A DNA stretch of 64,000 nucleotides, taken from NCBI GenBank assembly GCA_965215535.1, contig OZ244063.1, positions 1,178,001-1,242,000 of the forward strand, read 5' to 3'. Positions 39,271 through 48,428 of this stretch are shown here, piece by piece. Source of the stretch: Bin94 sp965215535 (lineage in GTDB: Bacteria > Gemmatimonadota > Gemmatimonadetes > Longimicrobiales > Gaopeijiaceae). The position numbers were made by a program, and so were the translations under genes. Every line of letters begins with the position of its first letter. Within the stretch, counting starts at the first letter, position 1. The notes under the pieces were generated by a model. The model searched no databases, had not been told where the DNA came from, and saw only the letters and a program-made list of their open reading frames with translations.

Positions 39271-40128
39271 TCAGCCGGGTGGAAGCGTGTCGGTCACTGC
39301 GGTGGAATCGCCGCCGCCGAGGGTATCTGGAGGCAGAAGAGGAAGCCGGAGCGGTTCCCGAATCTGCACCGCAATGATGGCCCCGGCCGCGATCCGGCCC
39401 GGAAGCTCCACGAGTCGCTCGGAGCCGCTGGCCAGGCTGCGGTTGCGCTCCGCCACCGAATCGAGCGTCAGCGGGGCCTCGATGACCAGCGTCTCGATGG
39501 GGCGTTCGTATGCGGTTGTCGAGATCGTCTCGAAGTTGATCTCCAGAACCGGCGCCTCGCCGATCCCGCCCGACCCGGCCAGCGCCGTAATCCGCCCCAG
39601 GAAGAGCGTGCCCGCAGCGATCAGGACCGTGCCTGCGGGGTCTGTCACATCGTTCGCGACTGAAGCCACCACGGCGTCGCCCACCCTGTAGCCATCGGTC
39701 GAGATCTCTTCGAGGGCGATCAGCTCGACCCGTGTGCCTGGGGGCAGAAGCAGCGTCGGCGGAGGCAGAGGGAGGGAGTCGGGCGCCAGCGAGTCCGGAG
39801 GGACGGCAAGCGAATCCATTCCCACCGAATCGGGCCCTGGCGCCTCTGCCGGCAGCGAATCTCCGGGAAGACCGGCCCCTGCGGCAGAGGAATCCAGCGA
39901 ATCCGGCAGCCCCAGCGAATCCGGCAGAGCCACTTCACTTCCCCCCGCCCCGGCCACCTCTACCGAATCCGTGGCCGCGCCCCCGAACCCGGCCTCTTCG
40001 TCGGGCACACACCCCACGGCCCCCCAGAGGCAACAGATGGTCAGGCCGAGTGCGCACCGCGAGGGTCGATGGGCCGGGCCGGCAGGTGATCGTAGCTTCA
40101 CATCCTGTTGCAGTGCATATGTTTGCAT
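39271..40128 (-). CDS. Putative lipoprotein with PDSL repeats
   Basis: 285 residues. A hydrophobic N-terminal segment (ALGLTICCLWGAVGC) ends in a lipobox-like cysteine (C40). Residues about 50-125 are low complexity with many PDSL/PDS repeats, probably a flexible linker. The C-terminal half (about 125-260) is a beta-rich domain beginning PPGTRVELIALEEISTDGYR, with VGDAVVASVANDVTDPAG and IAAGTLFLGRIT strands, resembling uncharacterised envelope domains that start PxGT. No function assigned. Convergent with ggt. Confidence 0.6.
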   Translation of the reverse strand: MQTYALQQDVKLRSPAGPAHRPSRCALGLTICCLWGAVGCVPDEEAGFGGAATDSVEVAGAGGSEVALPDSLGLPDSLDSSAAGAGLPGDSLPAEAPGPDSVGMDSLAVPPDSLAPDSLPLPPPTLLLPPGTRVELIALEEISTDGYRVGDAVVASVANDVTDPAGTVLIAAGTLFLGRITALAGSGGIGEAPVLEINFETISTTAYERPIETLVIEAPLTLDSVAERNRSLASGSERLVELPGRIAAGAIIAVQIREPLRLPLLPPDTLGGGDSTAVTDTLPPG

Positions 40129-40210
40129 GTTCGGCAGCCCGGATTCCCGCTGATTGATTCCCGTTGTTCTCGATTTCAGCCGCGCACCCGGCGGCGGTCT
40201 TCCAGAGCCG

Positions 40211-40552
40211 TTACGAAGCTGTCTTCGCCGTCTTCCAGCCGCCGAACTGGCAGAGCACCTTCAGCGGCTGATCCATCAGGTCGCTGACGAACTCCCGCCT
40301 CAGCGAGTGCCCGCTCCTGCCGCGCTTCGGCTCCTGTCCCGCGAGCCGTTCGGCTCTGTCCCACCATCTTTGCGCCAACGCGGCTCCCATGCAAGCCGAC
40401 GGACTTCGGGGCACGGGAAGCACCGGGAGTTCTCCGCATTTGGATTCCGTCCCCGCACCTCTTCCAGAGCGACGAGCACCCGGCGGGGACCGGCGTGATG
40501 TGCTCGTAGCCGGATTTGTCGTGCTCGGCCCGCCAGACGGTGGTCCAGCCCC
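40211..40552 (-). pseudogene. Tyrosine recombinase (phage integrase) remnant, multiple frameshifts
   Basis: Fragments of one integrase catalytic domain are spread over three frames. At about 40500-40552: WRAEHDKSGYEHITPV. Next frame: LVALEEVRGRNPN. Then 40211-40423: WWDRAERLAGQEPKRGR, the box II-like HSLRREF, and SDLMDQPLKVLCQFGGWK. The HxLRR and GGWK elements are diagnostic. The N-terminal half and the catalytic tyrosine are missing, so it is inactive. It marks an old insertion event. Confidence 0.8.
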
Positions 40553-41132
40553 GAAGTCAGTGCCCGACCACCGAAGCTGGAGGTGGGCCAGAATCGCAGC
40601 AGTAAGTCATCTAAAGTCATACAGGATTGCACGATCTGCGTTTCCTGCCGTTTGACCGAATCTGATTCCACCGAACCGAAACAGCGGGCAAACCGTATTG
40701 TTTGGCGGGACTTCGGGCACCCAACGGCGGGCCGTCCGAGGGCAATGGAGACCGACGCCTCAGGGGAACCGCTGAGCTTAAGCGAGGAAGACGACCTCTG
40801 ACCGTCGAAGCGGGCGGCCCACGGTTGGCTCGGCCAACCCGCCGTCGCCGGAACATGCCAGAGTGTCGCCAAGGGCTCCGAAACGCGTACATTACGGATT
40901 GATGGCCGACGACGGGCGGATGTACACCCGCTGGCGAACTTCACGGACGGGCGATCGCGCGAGGCCACCGAAGAAGAAGAGGGCATTGGAGCAGCAGGGG
41001 GCTTGACATGAAGCGCGAGTTGGCCGCCGTATTTCCGTTAGATTCAGGTTCGGGAAGCCGGACCACTGTCGCCTGACTGCGGTATCGGATCGCATCTTGA
41101 AGCCGACGGGACACTGACAAGTGAGAAAGAGC
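40553..41132. other. Non-coding or decayed stretch beside the integrase remnant
   Basis: About 580 bp without a credible gene. Short frames on both strands resemble nothing I know. A perfect TTGACA at 41003-41008 could be the -35 box for the small ORFs that follow, but no matching -10 is evident. Confidence 0.4.
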
Positions 41133-41396
41133 ATGAGCGAAGCGACTGAGCTAGCATTGCCGCGTGTCGTCCCAGACACGCATTGCGATTCGCACGCGGC
41201 AGCCCTAAAGGAAGCGAGGCGGCGCAGGGCTGAGGCGACGACCGGTGCCGTGACCCGGATCCGGAAGTCTCCTTACGGGGGGTACGTCGTCGTTAGCGTT
41301 GCGGCGAAAGCCGTGGCGCGGGCCATGCAAACAGCGGGCGGAAGAGTCTTGGTCCGCGGTAATCACGGATACGGCGAGGTGTACTTGGATGAGTGA
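41133..41396 (+). CDS. Small hypothetical protein (87 aa), accessory region
   Basis: ATG at 41133 behind AGAAAGAG; a GTG at 41121 is also possible. Contains a charged helix (AAALKEARRRRAEA) and a C-terminal beta-rich part (YGGYVVVSVAAKAV; GRVLVRGNHGYGEVYLDE). No family recognised. Its stop overlaps the next start (ATGAGTGA), so the two form a pair. Lower confidence because it lies in decayed DNA. Confidence 0.5.
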   Translation: MSEATELALPRVVPDTHCDSHAAALKEARRRRAEATTGAVTRIRKSPYGGYVVVSVAAKAVARAMQTAGGRVLVRGNHGYGEVYLDE

Positions 41397-41631
41397 CGAG
41401 ACCGGCAACCTCCCCGCCAAGAGAGACGAGCAGCCCCCCGATCTTCGGGTTCTCGTGGAGTTGGTGTCCAAGGCTCTGGAACTGGAGACAACGCGCGTTG
41501 CAGTATCCACCAAGGAAGCCGAAATCGCGGCCGAAGCCCTTAAGGTCGCGGACGCGGACAACGAACGCCAGTACCAGTTCCACTCTAGCGCCAGGCGCGG
41601 GCGCCCGCTGCCCTGCGGTCAGTCGAACTGA
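41389..41631 (+). CDS. Small hypothetical coiled-coil protein (80 aa), perhaps truncated
   Basis: Begins at the ATG at 41389 inside the end of the preceding ORF. Residues about 20-65 form a long amphipathic helix (LVELVSKALELETTRVAVST onward) like the cytoplasmic helix of small phage or DUF2335-type membrane proteins, but no transmembrane part follows. The C-terminal RRGRPLPCGQSN looks out of frame, suggesting a truncated tail. Confidence 0.45.
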   Translation: MSDETGNLPAKRDEQPPDLRVLVELVSKALELETTRVAVSTKEAEIAAEALKVADADNERQYQFHSSARRGRPLPCGQSN

Positions 41632-41685
41632 CTTCGCTACGCACCTGTTGGAAGGCGTGCCAAGAGCCCGCATTTGCTCCCAAGA

Positions 41686-41893
41686 TCACCGCTCGAATCC
41701 GAACGACTCCCCGTCGATCTTCAGGTCGCGCGCGTTGGCGACGATATCCTTCGGATAGCCGCCTTTTTCCGGCGTGTCCTTCGAGATCGAGGGTCACGCG
41801 GACGTTGGAGCCCGGTGAGCGGGTGAGTTCAACGAGGAGCACGTCCATTATCCGGGCGACCACATCCATGCCGTGCCGCCGAGCGTCCCGTGG
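41686..41893 (-). pseudogene. C-terminal remnant of a large ATPase (DUF499-like)
   Basis: Minus-strand fragments in two frames: MDVVARIMDVLLVELTRSPG then VRVTLDLEGHA, and after a one-base shift GGYPKDIVANARDLKIDGES followed by FGFER and a stop at 41686. The arrangement resembles the extreme C-terminus of DUF499-type ATPases found in defence islands. The rest of the gene is absent. Family assignment is tentative; the presence of a decayed gene end is better supported. Confidence 0.5.
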
Positions 41894-41957
41894 CTTCGGC
41901 GGATTGCCAGATCGCGGCCATCGCGACGGCGCGCCGCATGAAGCTGGCGACGCGCAA

Positions 41958-42027
41958 CCCGGCCCCTGCGCGAGCCGGCCCGGGTGGAGGCCGGAGCGAC
42001 CGGGCGCGCGCGCAACCCCTATGCAGA
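41958..42027 (+). repeat. Dispersed intergenic repeat, copy B (partial)
   Basis: Carries the core CCCGGCCCCTGCGCGAGCCGGCC and the right arm GGGCGCGCGCGCAACCCCTATGCA, in the same orientation as copy A, but lacks the left arm. Located 90 bp before the ABC transporter gene. Confidence 0.75.
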
Positions 42028-42116
42028 TTCCATGCGCCTCCGAAAGGGTCTCCCCCAACGGGGCCAGCCCCCGGTCCCTGTCGTCGTTGTGCCTTGCATG
42101 GGGCTAATATAGGGAT

Positions 42117-43895
42117 ATGCGTGAACTCCGGACCGTTCTTCCCTACTGCCGCCCCTACCGCGTTCCCCTCTTCTGGGGAATGCTGCTCGTCGTTCTGGCC
42201 AATGGGTTTGCGCTCCTGCAGCCCTGGCTCCTCAAGCTGCCGATCGACGCGCTCACCCAGGAGGGAACCCCCGACCCGGCCACGATCCGCGACACCGTTG
42301 TCTTCTACGCCCTGCTGATTGTGGGCGCGGCCGTGCTGGGGGGTGCGGCCCGCTATGGAATGCGCGAGATTCTCAATGGCGTCAGCCGTCGCATCGAGGT
42401 CGATCTGCGCGACGATTTTCTGCGCCACCTGCTGCGTCTCGACGCCGGCTTCTACGCGCGCAACCGCACCGGCGACCTCATGAGCCTGGCCACCAACGAC
42501 ACCCTGGCGGTGCGGCAGGCGGTGGGGCCGGCGGTGATGTACACGGCCAATACCGTGGTCAGCTTTACGGTCGGGCTGGTCATCATGCTCTGGATCAATC
42601 CGCGGCTGACAGCGGCGGCGATGGTGCCCATGGTGGTGCTGCCGCCCCTGGTGGCGTGGTTCGGACGCATGATTCACACCCGTTTCGAGCGGATCCAGGA
42701 GCAGTTCGCCACCATATCGACCATGGTCCAGGAGAATCTGACCGGGGTGCGGATCGTGCGTGCCTACGGTCAGGAAGATGCGCAGGCCGAAGAGTTCGAC
42801 GCGCTGAACCGCGACTATCTGCAACGCAACATGTATCTGGCCTACGCCTCGGGCGCATTTCATCCGATCATGGGATTGCTGACCGGGACGGCCATGGTGG
42901 TGGTGCTCTGGTATGGAGGCCGCGAGGTGGTGGCAGGGCAGATCGGCGTAGGGGACTTTGTGGCCTTCTCCTTCTACCTCTGGCTGCTCGCCTGGCCGAT
43001 GATCGCGCTCGGGTGGGTGGTGAATCTCTATCAGCGCGGGGCGGCCTCGATGGGGCGTCTCAACCGCGTCTTTGCCGAAGAGCCTGCAATTACGCCCCCC
43101 GATGCGCCCCATCCCCCACCCGCAGCCACCCCCGAGATCGAATTCCGCGGCGTCTCCTTCCGCTATCCGGGTGCCGACCGACCGGTTCTGCGCGATATCT
43201 CCTTCCGGGCTGCCCCAGGCGAGACGGTGGCGGTCGTCGGTCCCACCGGATCGGGCAAAACCACCCTGGTGTCGCTCATTCCGCGCATCCACGATCCCAC
43301 TGCCGGGTCGATTCTGGTGAATGGCACCCCGCTCGACCGCTTCGACCCGGCCGAGATCCGGGCCCGCATCGGCTTCGCGCCCCAGGACAGCTTCCTCTTT
43401 TCCGACCGTCTGGGCCGCAACATCGCTCTGGGTCTGCCCTCCGATCTCTCTGTCGACGACAGGCGGAGCCGAATCGTGCACGCAGCGGCAGCCGCCGATC
43501 TGCACGACACCGCGACGGCCTTCCCCGAGGGCTACCGCACGCGGCTCGGCGAGCGCGGAATCAACCTCTCGGGGGGACAGAAGCAGCGCGCAACGCTGGC
43601 CCGGGCGCTGGCGATCGATCCCCGGATTCTGATCCTCGACGATGTGCTGAGCGCGGTGGACACCGCGACCGAGGCGCGCATTCTGAGCGAAATGCAGAGC
43701 GAGTTCGAGGGGCGCACGGCCTTTATCATCTCCCACCGGGTGACGGCGGTTCGCGACGCCGACCAGATCCTGGTGCTCGACGAGGGCGAAGTTGTGGAGC
43801 GCGGACGGCACGAGGAGCTGATCGCGCAGGACGGCACCTATGCAAGGCTGCTCAGGCGCCAGTTGCTCGAGCAGGAGGTGGGGGAGGTGGGATAG
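42117..43895 (+). CDS. ABC exporter half-transporter (type IV fold)
   Basis: 592 residues: six-helix membrane domain (about 1-310) then an ATPase domain. Walker A GPTGSGKTT, Q-loop in FAPQDSFLF, signature LSGGQKQR, Walker B ILILDDVLSAVD, and H-loop ISHRV. The residue after the Walker B aspartate is Asp rather than the catalytic Glu, a pattern seen in the degenerate half of heterodimeric exporters such as BmrC/TM287. No partner gene is adjacent. AGGGAT serves as the ribosome-binding site. Substrate cannot be read from sequence. Confidence 0.9.
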   Translation: MRELRTVLPYCRPYRVPLFWGMLLVVLANGFALLQPWLLKLPIDALTQEGTPDPATIRDTVVFYALLIVGAAVLGGAARYGMREILNGVSRRIEVDLRDDFLRHLLRLDAGFYARNRTGDLMSLATNDTLAVRQAVGPAVMYTANTVVSFTVGLVIMLWINPRLTAAAMVPMVVLPPLVAWFGRMIHTRFERIQEQFATISTMVQENLTGVRIVRAYGQEDAQAEEFDALNRDYLQRNMYLAYASGAFHPIMGLLTGTAMVVVLWYGGREVVAGQIGVGDFVAFSFYLWLLAWPMIALGWVVNLYQRGAASMGRLNRVFAEEPAITPPDAPHPPPAATPEIEFRGVSFRYPGADRPVLRDISFRAAPGETVAVVGPTGSGKTTLVSLIPRIHDPTAGSILVNGTPLDRFDPAEIRARIGFAPQDSFLFSDRLGRNIALGLPSDLSVDDRRSRIVHAAAAADLHDTATAFPEGYRTRLGERGINLSGGQKQRATLARALAIDPRILILDDVLSAVDTATEARILSEMQSEFEGRTAFIISHRVTAVRDADQILVLDEGEVVERGRHEELIAQDGTYARLLRRQLLEQEVGEVG

Positions 43896-44119
43896 GCGGC
43901 CCGTGCAGGAAACGCGGGAGCGGCGGGAGAGCGGCGGACCAGGGGCGCATCTTCCGCCATTGTCGAAGATCGCCCATCCCCGGGAATTGGCCGAACCGCT
44001 TCGGGCGGAGTATTCTGTATCCTGACCCGCAACGCCACTGCGCCCCGGGGGACGGGTTCGCCTCTGCGGCCGCCCCCTCAGCTCTCATTCCACCAGCCCA
44101 TTCACATGGAGATCCCCTC

Positions 44120-46090
44120 GTGAAGCCGATTCCCCGCACCCGCGCCCCCCTCGCCACCTCGCTTGCCCTCATTGCGGCGGCGGCCCTGCCCCTCCCCGCT
44201 CCTGCCGCCCTCGCGGCCCAGGAGAGCGAATGGCGGCATTGGGGCGCCGATGCGGCCAGCACCCGCTATTCCCCCCTGGATCAGATCGATGCATCGAACT
44301 TCGATCGGCTCGAGATGGCGTGGATGTGGCGCGGCGACAACTTCGGCCCCGATCCCGATCCCTTCCTGCGCGCCACCCCGATCTATGTGAATGGCACTCT
44401 CTATTCGGTTGCGGGGTCGCGGCGCACCGCCGTTGCAATCGATCCGGCCACCGGCGAGACGCTCTGGACCTTTCGCGAGCCACCCACCAAGCGCTGGGAA
44501 GACTCGATGCGCAAGAACTATGGCAAGGGCGTCGCCTATGGCGAGGTGAATGGGCGCGGAATGATCTATCTCGTTACGCCGGGCTTCTTTCTGCACGCGC
44601 TTGATCCCGAAACCGGGCGGCCGATCGAATCCTTTGGCGATGGCGGAACCGTCGATCTCCTCGATCACCTCGGTCCCTGGGAGCATCATCCCGAAGACGG
44701 GCTTCCCCCCGAGATCGGCTATATCACCAACTCTTCGCCTCCGATTGTGGTCAATGGCGTCATTGTGGTCGGAAATTCGCACGAGCAGGGATACTATCAG
44801 ACCCGTCAGGAAAATGTGCCGGGGAATGTGCTTGCCTACGACGCGGGCACCGGCGAACACCTCTGGACCTTCAATGTGATTCCGCAGGAGGGCGAGTTCG
44901 GCAACGACACCTGGGAGAACGACGCCTGGAAGCGAACCGGAAATGTGTCGGCCTGGGCGCCGCTCTCGGCCGATCCCGAACTGGGACTTGTCTATGTTGT
45001 GACAGACCCGCCGACAGTCGACTACTTCGGCGGCTTTCACCCCGGCGACAATCTCTTCGCCACCTCGATTCTGGCGCTCGATGTACAAACCGGAGAGCGG
45101 CGCTGGCACTTTCAGACCGTTCATCACGATGTCTGGAACTATGACAATCCCACCGCCCCCAACCTGGTGGACATCAATGTGGATGGGCGCATGATTCGCG
45201 CACTTGTGCAAACCACAAAACAGGGATGGGCCTATGTCTTCGACCGGGCAACCGGCGAACCCGTGTGGCCGATCGAGGAGCGCGCGGTGCCGCAGTCCAC
45301 GGTGCCCGGCGAGCAGCTTTCGCCGACGCAACCCTTCGTCACCCGTCCCGCTCCCTACGAAATGCAGGGCATCACCGAGGACGACATCATCGACTTTACC
45401 CCCGAGCTGCGCGCCGAGGCGATGGCGATCCTGGCCGACTTCAAGCTGGGGCCGCTCTTCAATCCCCCCTCGACCGAAGATCATCCCGATGGCGTGGCAA
45501 TTCACTGTCCGGGGGCAAATGGCGGCGCCAATATTCCCGGAGGCGCGGCCGTCGATCCCGAAACCGGCATTCTCTATGTGGCCTCGACCAAGGGGTGCAG
45601 CGCGCCGCGTCTGGTTCCGGGCATCGACGAAGATCCCGATTCCAACGTGGAGTGGGTGAGTGTGGGTCCCGGTGGCGTCCGCGGCCCAAGCGGCCTTCCG
45701 ATCTTCAAGCCACCCTACGCGACGATCACCGCCATCGACCTCAACACCGGCGACCACCTCTGGCAGATTCCCAATGGCGACACCCCCGAATCGATTCGCA
45801 ATCACCCCCTGTTGCAGGGAATCGAGATCGGCAACACCGGCGCCCGCTCGCACGCCACCAAGCTGGTCACCCGCACGCTCCTGATGTACGCCGAGGGCCG
45901 TGGCGCCGCGCCCATCTTCCGCGCCGTCGACAAGATGACCGGCCGCGAGCTGGCCGCCATCGATCTGCCGGGCTCCAGCATCACCGCCCCGATGACCTAT
46001 ATGCACGAGGGCGTCCAGTATGTGGTGATGGCCGTCAATGGCCCCGATCTGCCGGGCTCTCTGGTGGCGTTGCGGTTGGGCGGGGAGTAG
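44120..46090 (+). CDS. PQQ-dependent dehydrogenase (GTG start)
   Basis: 656 residues; the GTG at 44120 is preceded by GGAG at 8 nt. A Sec signal peptide (LATSLALIAAAALPLPAPAA, cleavage near ALAAQE) is followed by an eight-bladed PQQ propeller: EWRHWGADAASTRYSPLDQI, WTFREPPTKRWEDSMRKNY, tryptophan-docking repeats with D-x-x-TGE motifs, and WHFQTVHHDVWNYDNP. Overall like membrane-associated quinoprotein glucose/alcohol dehydrogenases without the N-terminal membrane domain or a cytochrome domain. Periplasmic oxidation of an alcohol or sugar is inferred. The frame is open far upstream but without homology. Confidence 0.9.
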   Translation: MKPIPRTRAPLATSLALIAAAALPLPAPAALAAQESEWRHWGADAASTRYSPLDQIDASNFDRLEMAWMWRGDNFGPDPDPFLRATPIYVNGTLYSVAGSRRTAVAIDPATGETLWTFREPPTKRWEDSMRKNYGKGVAYGEVNGRGMIYLVTPGFFLHALDPETGRPIESFGDGGTVDLLDHLGPWEHHPEDGLPPEIGYITNSSPPIVVNGVIVVGNSHEQGYYQTRQENVPGNVLAYDAGTGEHLWTFNVIPQEGEFGNDTWENDAWKRTGNVSAWAPLSADPELGLVYVVTDPPTVDYFGGFHPGDNLFATSILALDVQTGERRWHFQTVHHDVWNYDNPTAPNLVDINVDGRMIRALVQTTKQGWAYVFDRATGEPVWPIEERAVPQSTVPGEQLSPTQPFVTRPAPYEMQGITEDDIIDFTPELRAEAMAILADFKLGPLFNPPSTEDHPDGVAIHCPGANGGANIPGGAAVDPETGILYVASTKGCSAPRLVPGIDEDPDSNVEWVSVGPGGVRGPSGLPIFKPPYATITAIDLNTGDHLWQIPNGDTPESIRNHPLLQGIEIGNTGARSHATKLVTRTLLMYAEGRGAAPIFRAVDKMTGRELAAIDLPGSSITAPMTYMHEGVQYVVMAVNGPDLPGSLVALRLGGE

Positions 46091-46091
46091 C

Positions 46092-46976
46092 GTGATACCG
46101 AGGCGACGCCCCTTCAAGATCGAAATCTTCGTTGCCGAGGGCTTGCCCGGCGGGTTGCGCCTGATTACCAAATCGGGCTGGATTGGCGAAGCTCTCGTCT
46201 GTCCAAGAAGTCGCTATCCCCATGTGAAGAAGCGCGAAGAGTTCTCGCGAAGCGGTGTCTATATCCTGGTGGGCGATGCCGGTACGGGATGGCCAGCCAT
46301 CTATGTCGGCGAATCTGACAATATTGGAATCCGGATTGGGCAACACTATGCCGATCCTCAAAAGGATTTCTGGCAACAGGCGATCATCTTCACGCAGAGC
46401 GGCACAACGCTCAACAAGGCGCAGGTCCGGTACCTGGAAGCGCGGCTCCTGGAACGAGCCGACACATACGGGCGGTGTTCCCTGATAACCGGAAATCGCC
46501 CTCAACGACCCAGGTTGAGCGAAGCCGACCAACATGTGATGGAATCCTTCCTGGACGAGATTCTGGCATTACTGCCGGTATTGGGCGTGAGTGCATTTGA
46601 GGCCGCCGAGCCTGTCTTGACCAACCCTGAACACAGGACCCTGTACTACTACAAGGGTATAATCTGGGATGCGATCGGATTTGAGACCGAAAATGGATTC
46701 GCAGTGAGGAAGGACTCGTTGGCCAGAAAACAACATTTCGACAAAATGGAGAAACATCACCCCGGGTATCTCAAGTTGCGAAAAGCGCTGATCAAAGAGG
46801 GGATCCTTCAACCGCATACCGATGGTTTGCGCTTCACGCAGGACCACATTTTCAATTCGCCATCTGCAGCCGCCGCCGTTTGCGCCGGGCGAGGAGCCTC
46901 CGGCCCCGAAGTCTGGGAGGATAAAGACGGGATCTCGCTCAAACAGCACCGGAAGAGCGCCGCGAAGAGCGACTGA
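46092..46976 (+). CDS. GIY-YIG nuclease-fold protein with DUF4357 tail
   Basis: 294 residues from the GTG at 46092, one base after the dehydrogenase stop. Central GIY-YIG motifs: RSGVYILVGD, AIYVGESDNIGIRIGQHY and the later E in YLEARLLERA. The C-terminal FTQDHIFNSPSAAAAVCAGR segment is the DUF4357 signature. Such proteins are accessory genes, often near restriction or mobile DNA. Base composition is visibly less GC-rich than neighbours, suggesting transfer. Link to the dehydrogenase is probably accidental. Confidence 0.85.
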   Translation: MIPRRRPFKIEIFVAEGLPGGLRLITKSGWIGEALVCPRSRYPHVKKREEFSRSGVYILVGDAGTGWPAIYVGESDNIGIRIGQHYADPQKDFWQQAIIFTQSGTTLNKAQVRYLEARLLERADTYGRCSLITGNRPQRPRLSEADQHVMESFLDEILALLPVLGVSAFEAAEPVLTNPEHRTLYYYKGIIWDAIGFETENGFAVRKDSLARKQHFDKMEKHHPGYLKLRKALIKEGILQPHTDGLRFTQDHIFNSPSAAAAVCAGRGASGPEVWEDKDGISLKQHRKSAAKSD

Positions 46977-47157
46977 TCAACTGAAATCCCGTTCCCCCAA
47001 CTCATTCACCCACCCCACCCCCGCCAAAACTGGCCACACCCCCTCGGCTCATGCCGACTTCCCACCAGAACCAGGTGGCGGACTCCCCAATCCGTTCTGC
47101 GGATATTCACGCTTCGCTCCTCAACGACCAGTCAAAACCTTGACAGCGATTCACGAC
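46977..47157. other. Spacer before the Mau-like operon
   Basis: About 180 bp of C-rich non-coding DNA. A TTGACA at 47140-47145 is present, but its expected -10 position is poor. It is the most likely place for the promoter of the downstream operon. Confidence 0.35.
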
Positions 47158-47301
47158 ATGACCCTTCGAAAAGAGCCGATCGCCCCTCTGAATCAAGGCC
47201 CCGTTTCCCTTGGTGCGCCGTGCTTGCGTCTGATCGGAAACGGAGATTTTGCGGTGCCCGGGCAAGGGCCATACTTCGTTGAGGAGACATGGCCGTCATG
47301 A
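47158..47301 (+). CDS. Possible 47-aa peptide ahead of the MauE-like gene
   Basis: ATG at 47158; reads through GPVSLGAPCLRLIGNGD to a stop that overlaps an ATG of the next gene (ATGA at 47298). The overlap favours a coupled leader or small peptide, but there is no clear ribosome-binding site, signal peptide or known family. It could equally be untranslated leader. Confidence 0.3.
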   Translation: MTLRKEPIAPLNQGPVSLGAPCLRLIGNGDFAVPGQGPYFVEETWPS

Positions 47302-47855
47302 CCATGGCAACGATCATGTCGGCGACGATGGATATCTTGCGGGTTTGGCTGAGCCTGGTTTTCGTCTTTGCCGGCTTGGCCAAGCTCCACTACCCTCACG
47401 GAGCGCGGCTGTTTCTTCTGGCCGTTTTCCCTCGCTTCCCCCATCGCGCCATCCAGGCGGCAGTCGGCGGCTTGGCCGTCGCCGAAATTCTTGTCGGCTT
47501 CGCCCTGCTGCTTTCCTACCGGGTTGCGCTTGCCGCCGCCATCGCTCTGGCCATGTTGCTGGGTGCGTTGGTGCTGCAAATGGTTCGGCGGGACCGCATC
47601 AAAGTCGGTTGCGGGTGTTTCGGCATCTTCGATTCGACGGCAGATCATCACCGGTCGTCGAATCCTCGCACAGCCGTATTCCTGGTCGTTGCCTTGGCCG
47701 TGCTGGGCCGCGAAGCACTGATCTCGTCCTCCACCTGGAGCCCGCAAGCGTTCGTGGCGGGGTGCGCCCTCTTCACTGTGTCCGCCCTCCTTTACCTCGT
47801 TGCATTTCGCGGAACGCGGTCGCGCGTTTCATCCATTCCCGTCGTTCAGAAGTGA
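47289..47855 (+). CDS. MauE/DoxX-family redox membrane protein
   Basis: 188 residues (start 47289; 47298 possible), with GAGGAG just upstream. Four hydrophobic segments: LRVWLSLVFVFAGLAKL, AVGGLAVAEILVGFALLL, LAAAIALAMLLGALVL, and a C-terminal pair. A cytosol/periplasm loop carries VGCGCFG (C108, C110), the hallmark of MauE-type proteins. In Paracoccus, MauE with MauD is required for disulfide formation in the methylamine dehydrogenase light subunit. Here it heads an operon with a MauD-like thioredoxin and faces a Cys-rich exported protein gene. Confidence 0.85.
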   Translation: MAVMTMATIMSATMDILRVWLSLVFVFAGLAKLHYPHGARLFLLAVFPRFPHRAIQAAVGGLAVAEILVGFALLLSYRVALAAAIALAMLLGALVLQMVRRDRIKVGCGCFGIFDSTADHHRSSNPRTAVFLVVALAVLGREALISSSTWSPQAFVAGCALFTVSALLYLVAFRGTRSRVSSIPVVQK

Positions 47856-47864
47856 CCAACAGCC

Positions 47865-48428
47865 ATGACCTGGCCCACTGTTTTCTACATTTCCCATTTC
47901 CTGCTGTGGATTCTTGTGATCGGTCTGGCCGTCTCCGTCCTTCAGCTCCAACGCGCATTCGATTCTCTCGCATTTCTGCTGGAACGAAGAGCGTCCGAAG
48001 GCCCTGCGATCGGCGTCCACGCCCCGGCGCTGCTTGATTTGTCGACAGAACCCGCTCGCCCGATCGACATAGGCTCGGACGAACGTGGAACGGTCCTGTG
48101 GTTCGTGGCTGCCGGATGTCTTCCATGCCGTGCGCACGGCGCGACAATCGCAAGGATTGCCGACGAATTTCGCCAACGAGTGCGCACGATTGTGTCCTGC
48201 GTAGGCAGCGGCGAGGAGGCAGCCCAATTCGCGAGCCACATCGATGCCGGCTGCCGCGTGCTTCCCGACCCCGACCGCGACAACGCCGGCAGGTGGCGGG
48301 TATACTCGACACCCTTTGTGATTCTTGTCGATTCCGATGGAGTAATTCGCGGAAAGGTTGCCGAAATCTCGCGGGCACAGTTGCAGTTGGCCATTGACAG
48401 GCTTCTGACCGAAGGTATGGAGAAATGA
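47865..48428 (+). CDS. MauD-like membrane-anchored thioredoxin-fold protein
   Basis: 187 residues: N-terminal membrane anchor (FYISHFLLWILVIGLAVSVL), then a thioredoxin-like domain with redox motif C85-L-P-C88 in VAAGCLPCRAH and the cis-proline loop YSTPFVILVDSDG. The order anchor, linker with VHAPALLDL and CxxC fits MauD. Predicted to shuttle disulfides in the periplasm. Located 9 bp after the MauE-like gene; its stop overlaps the start of a small membrane peptide gene (ATGA). Confidence 0.85.
   Translation: MTWPTVFYISHFLLWILVIGLAVSVLQLQRAFDSLAFLLERRASEGPAIGVHAPALLDLSTEPARPIDIGSDERGTVLWFVAAGCLPCRAHGATIARIADEFRQRVRTIVSCVGSGEEAAQFASHIDAGCRVLPDPDRDNAGRWRVYSTPFVILVDSDGVIRGKVAEISRAQLQLAIDRLLTEGMEK

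Noticed and set aside
42656..44119. Upstream extension of the PQQ dehydrogenase frame
   Set aside because: It overlaps the ABC transporter in another frame; the GTG at 44120 has a ribosome-binding site and signal peptide.
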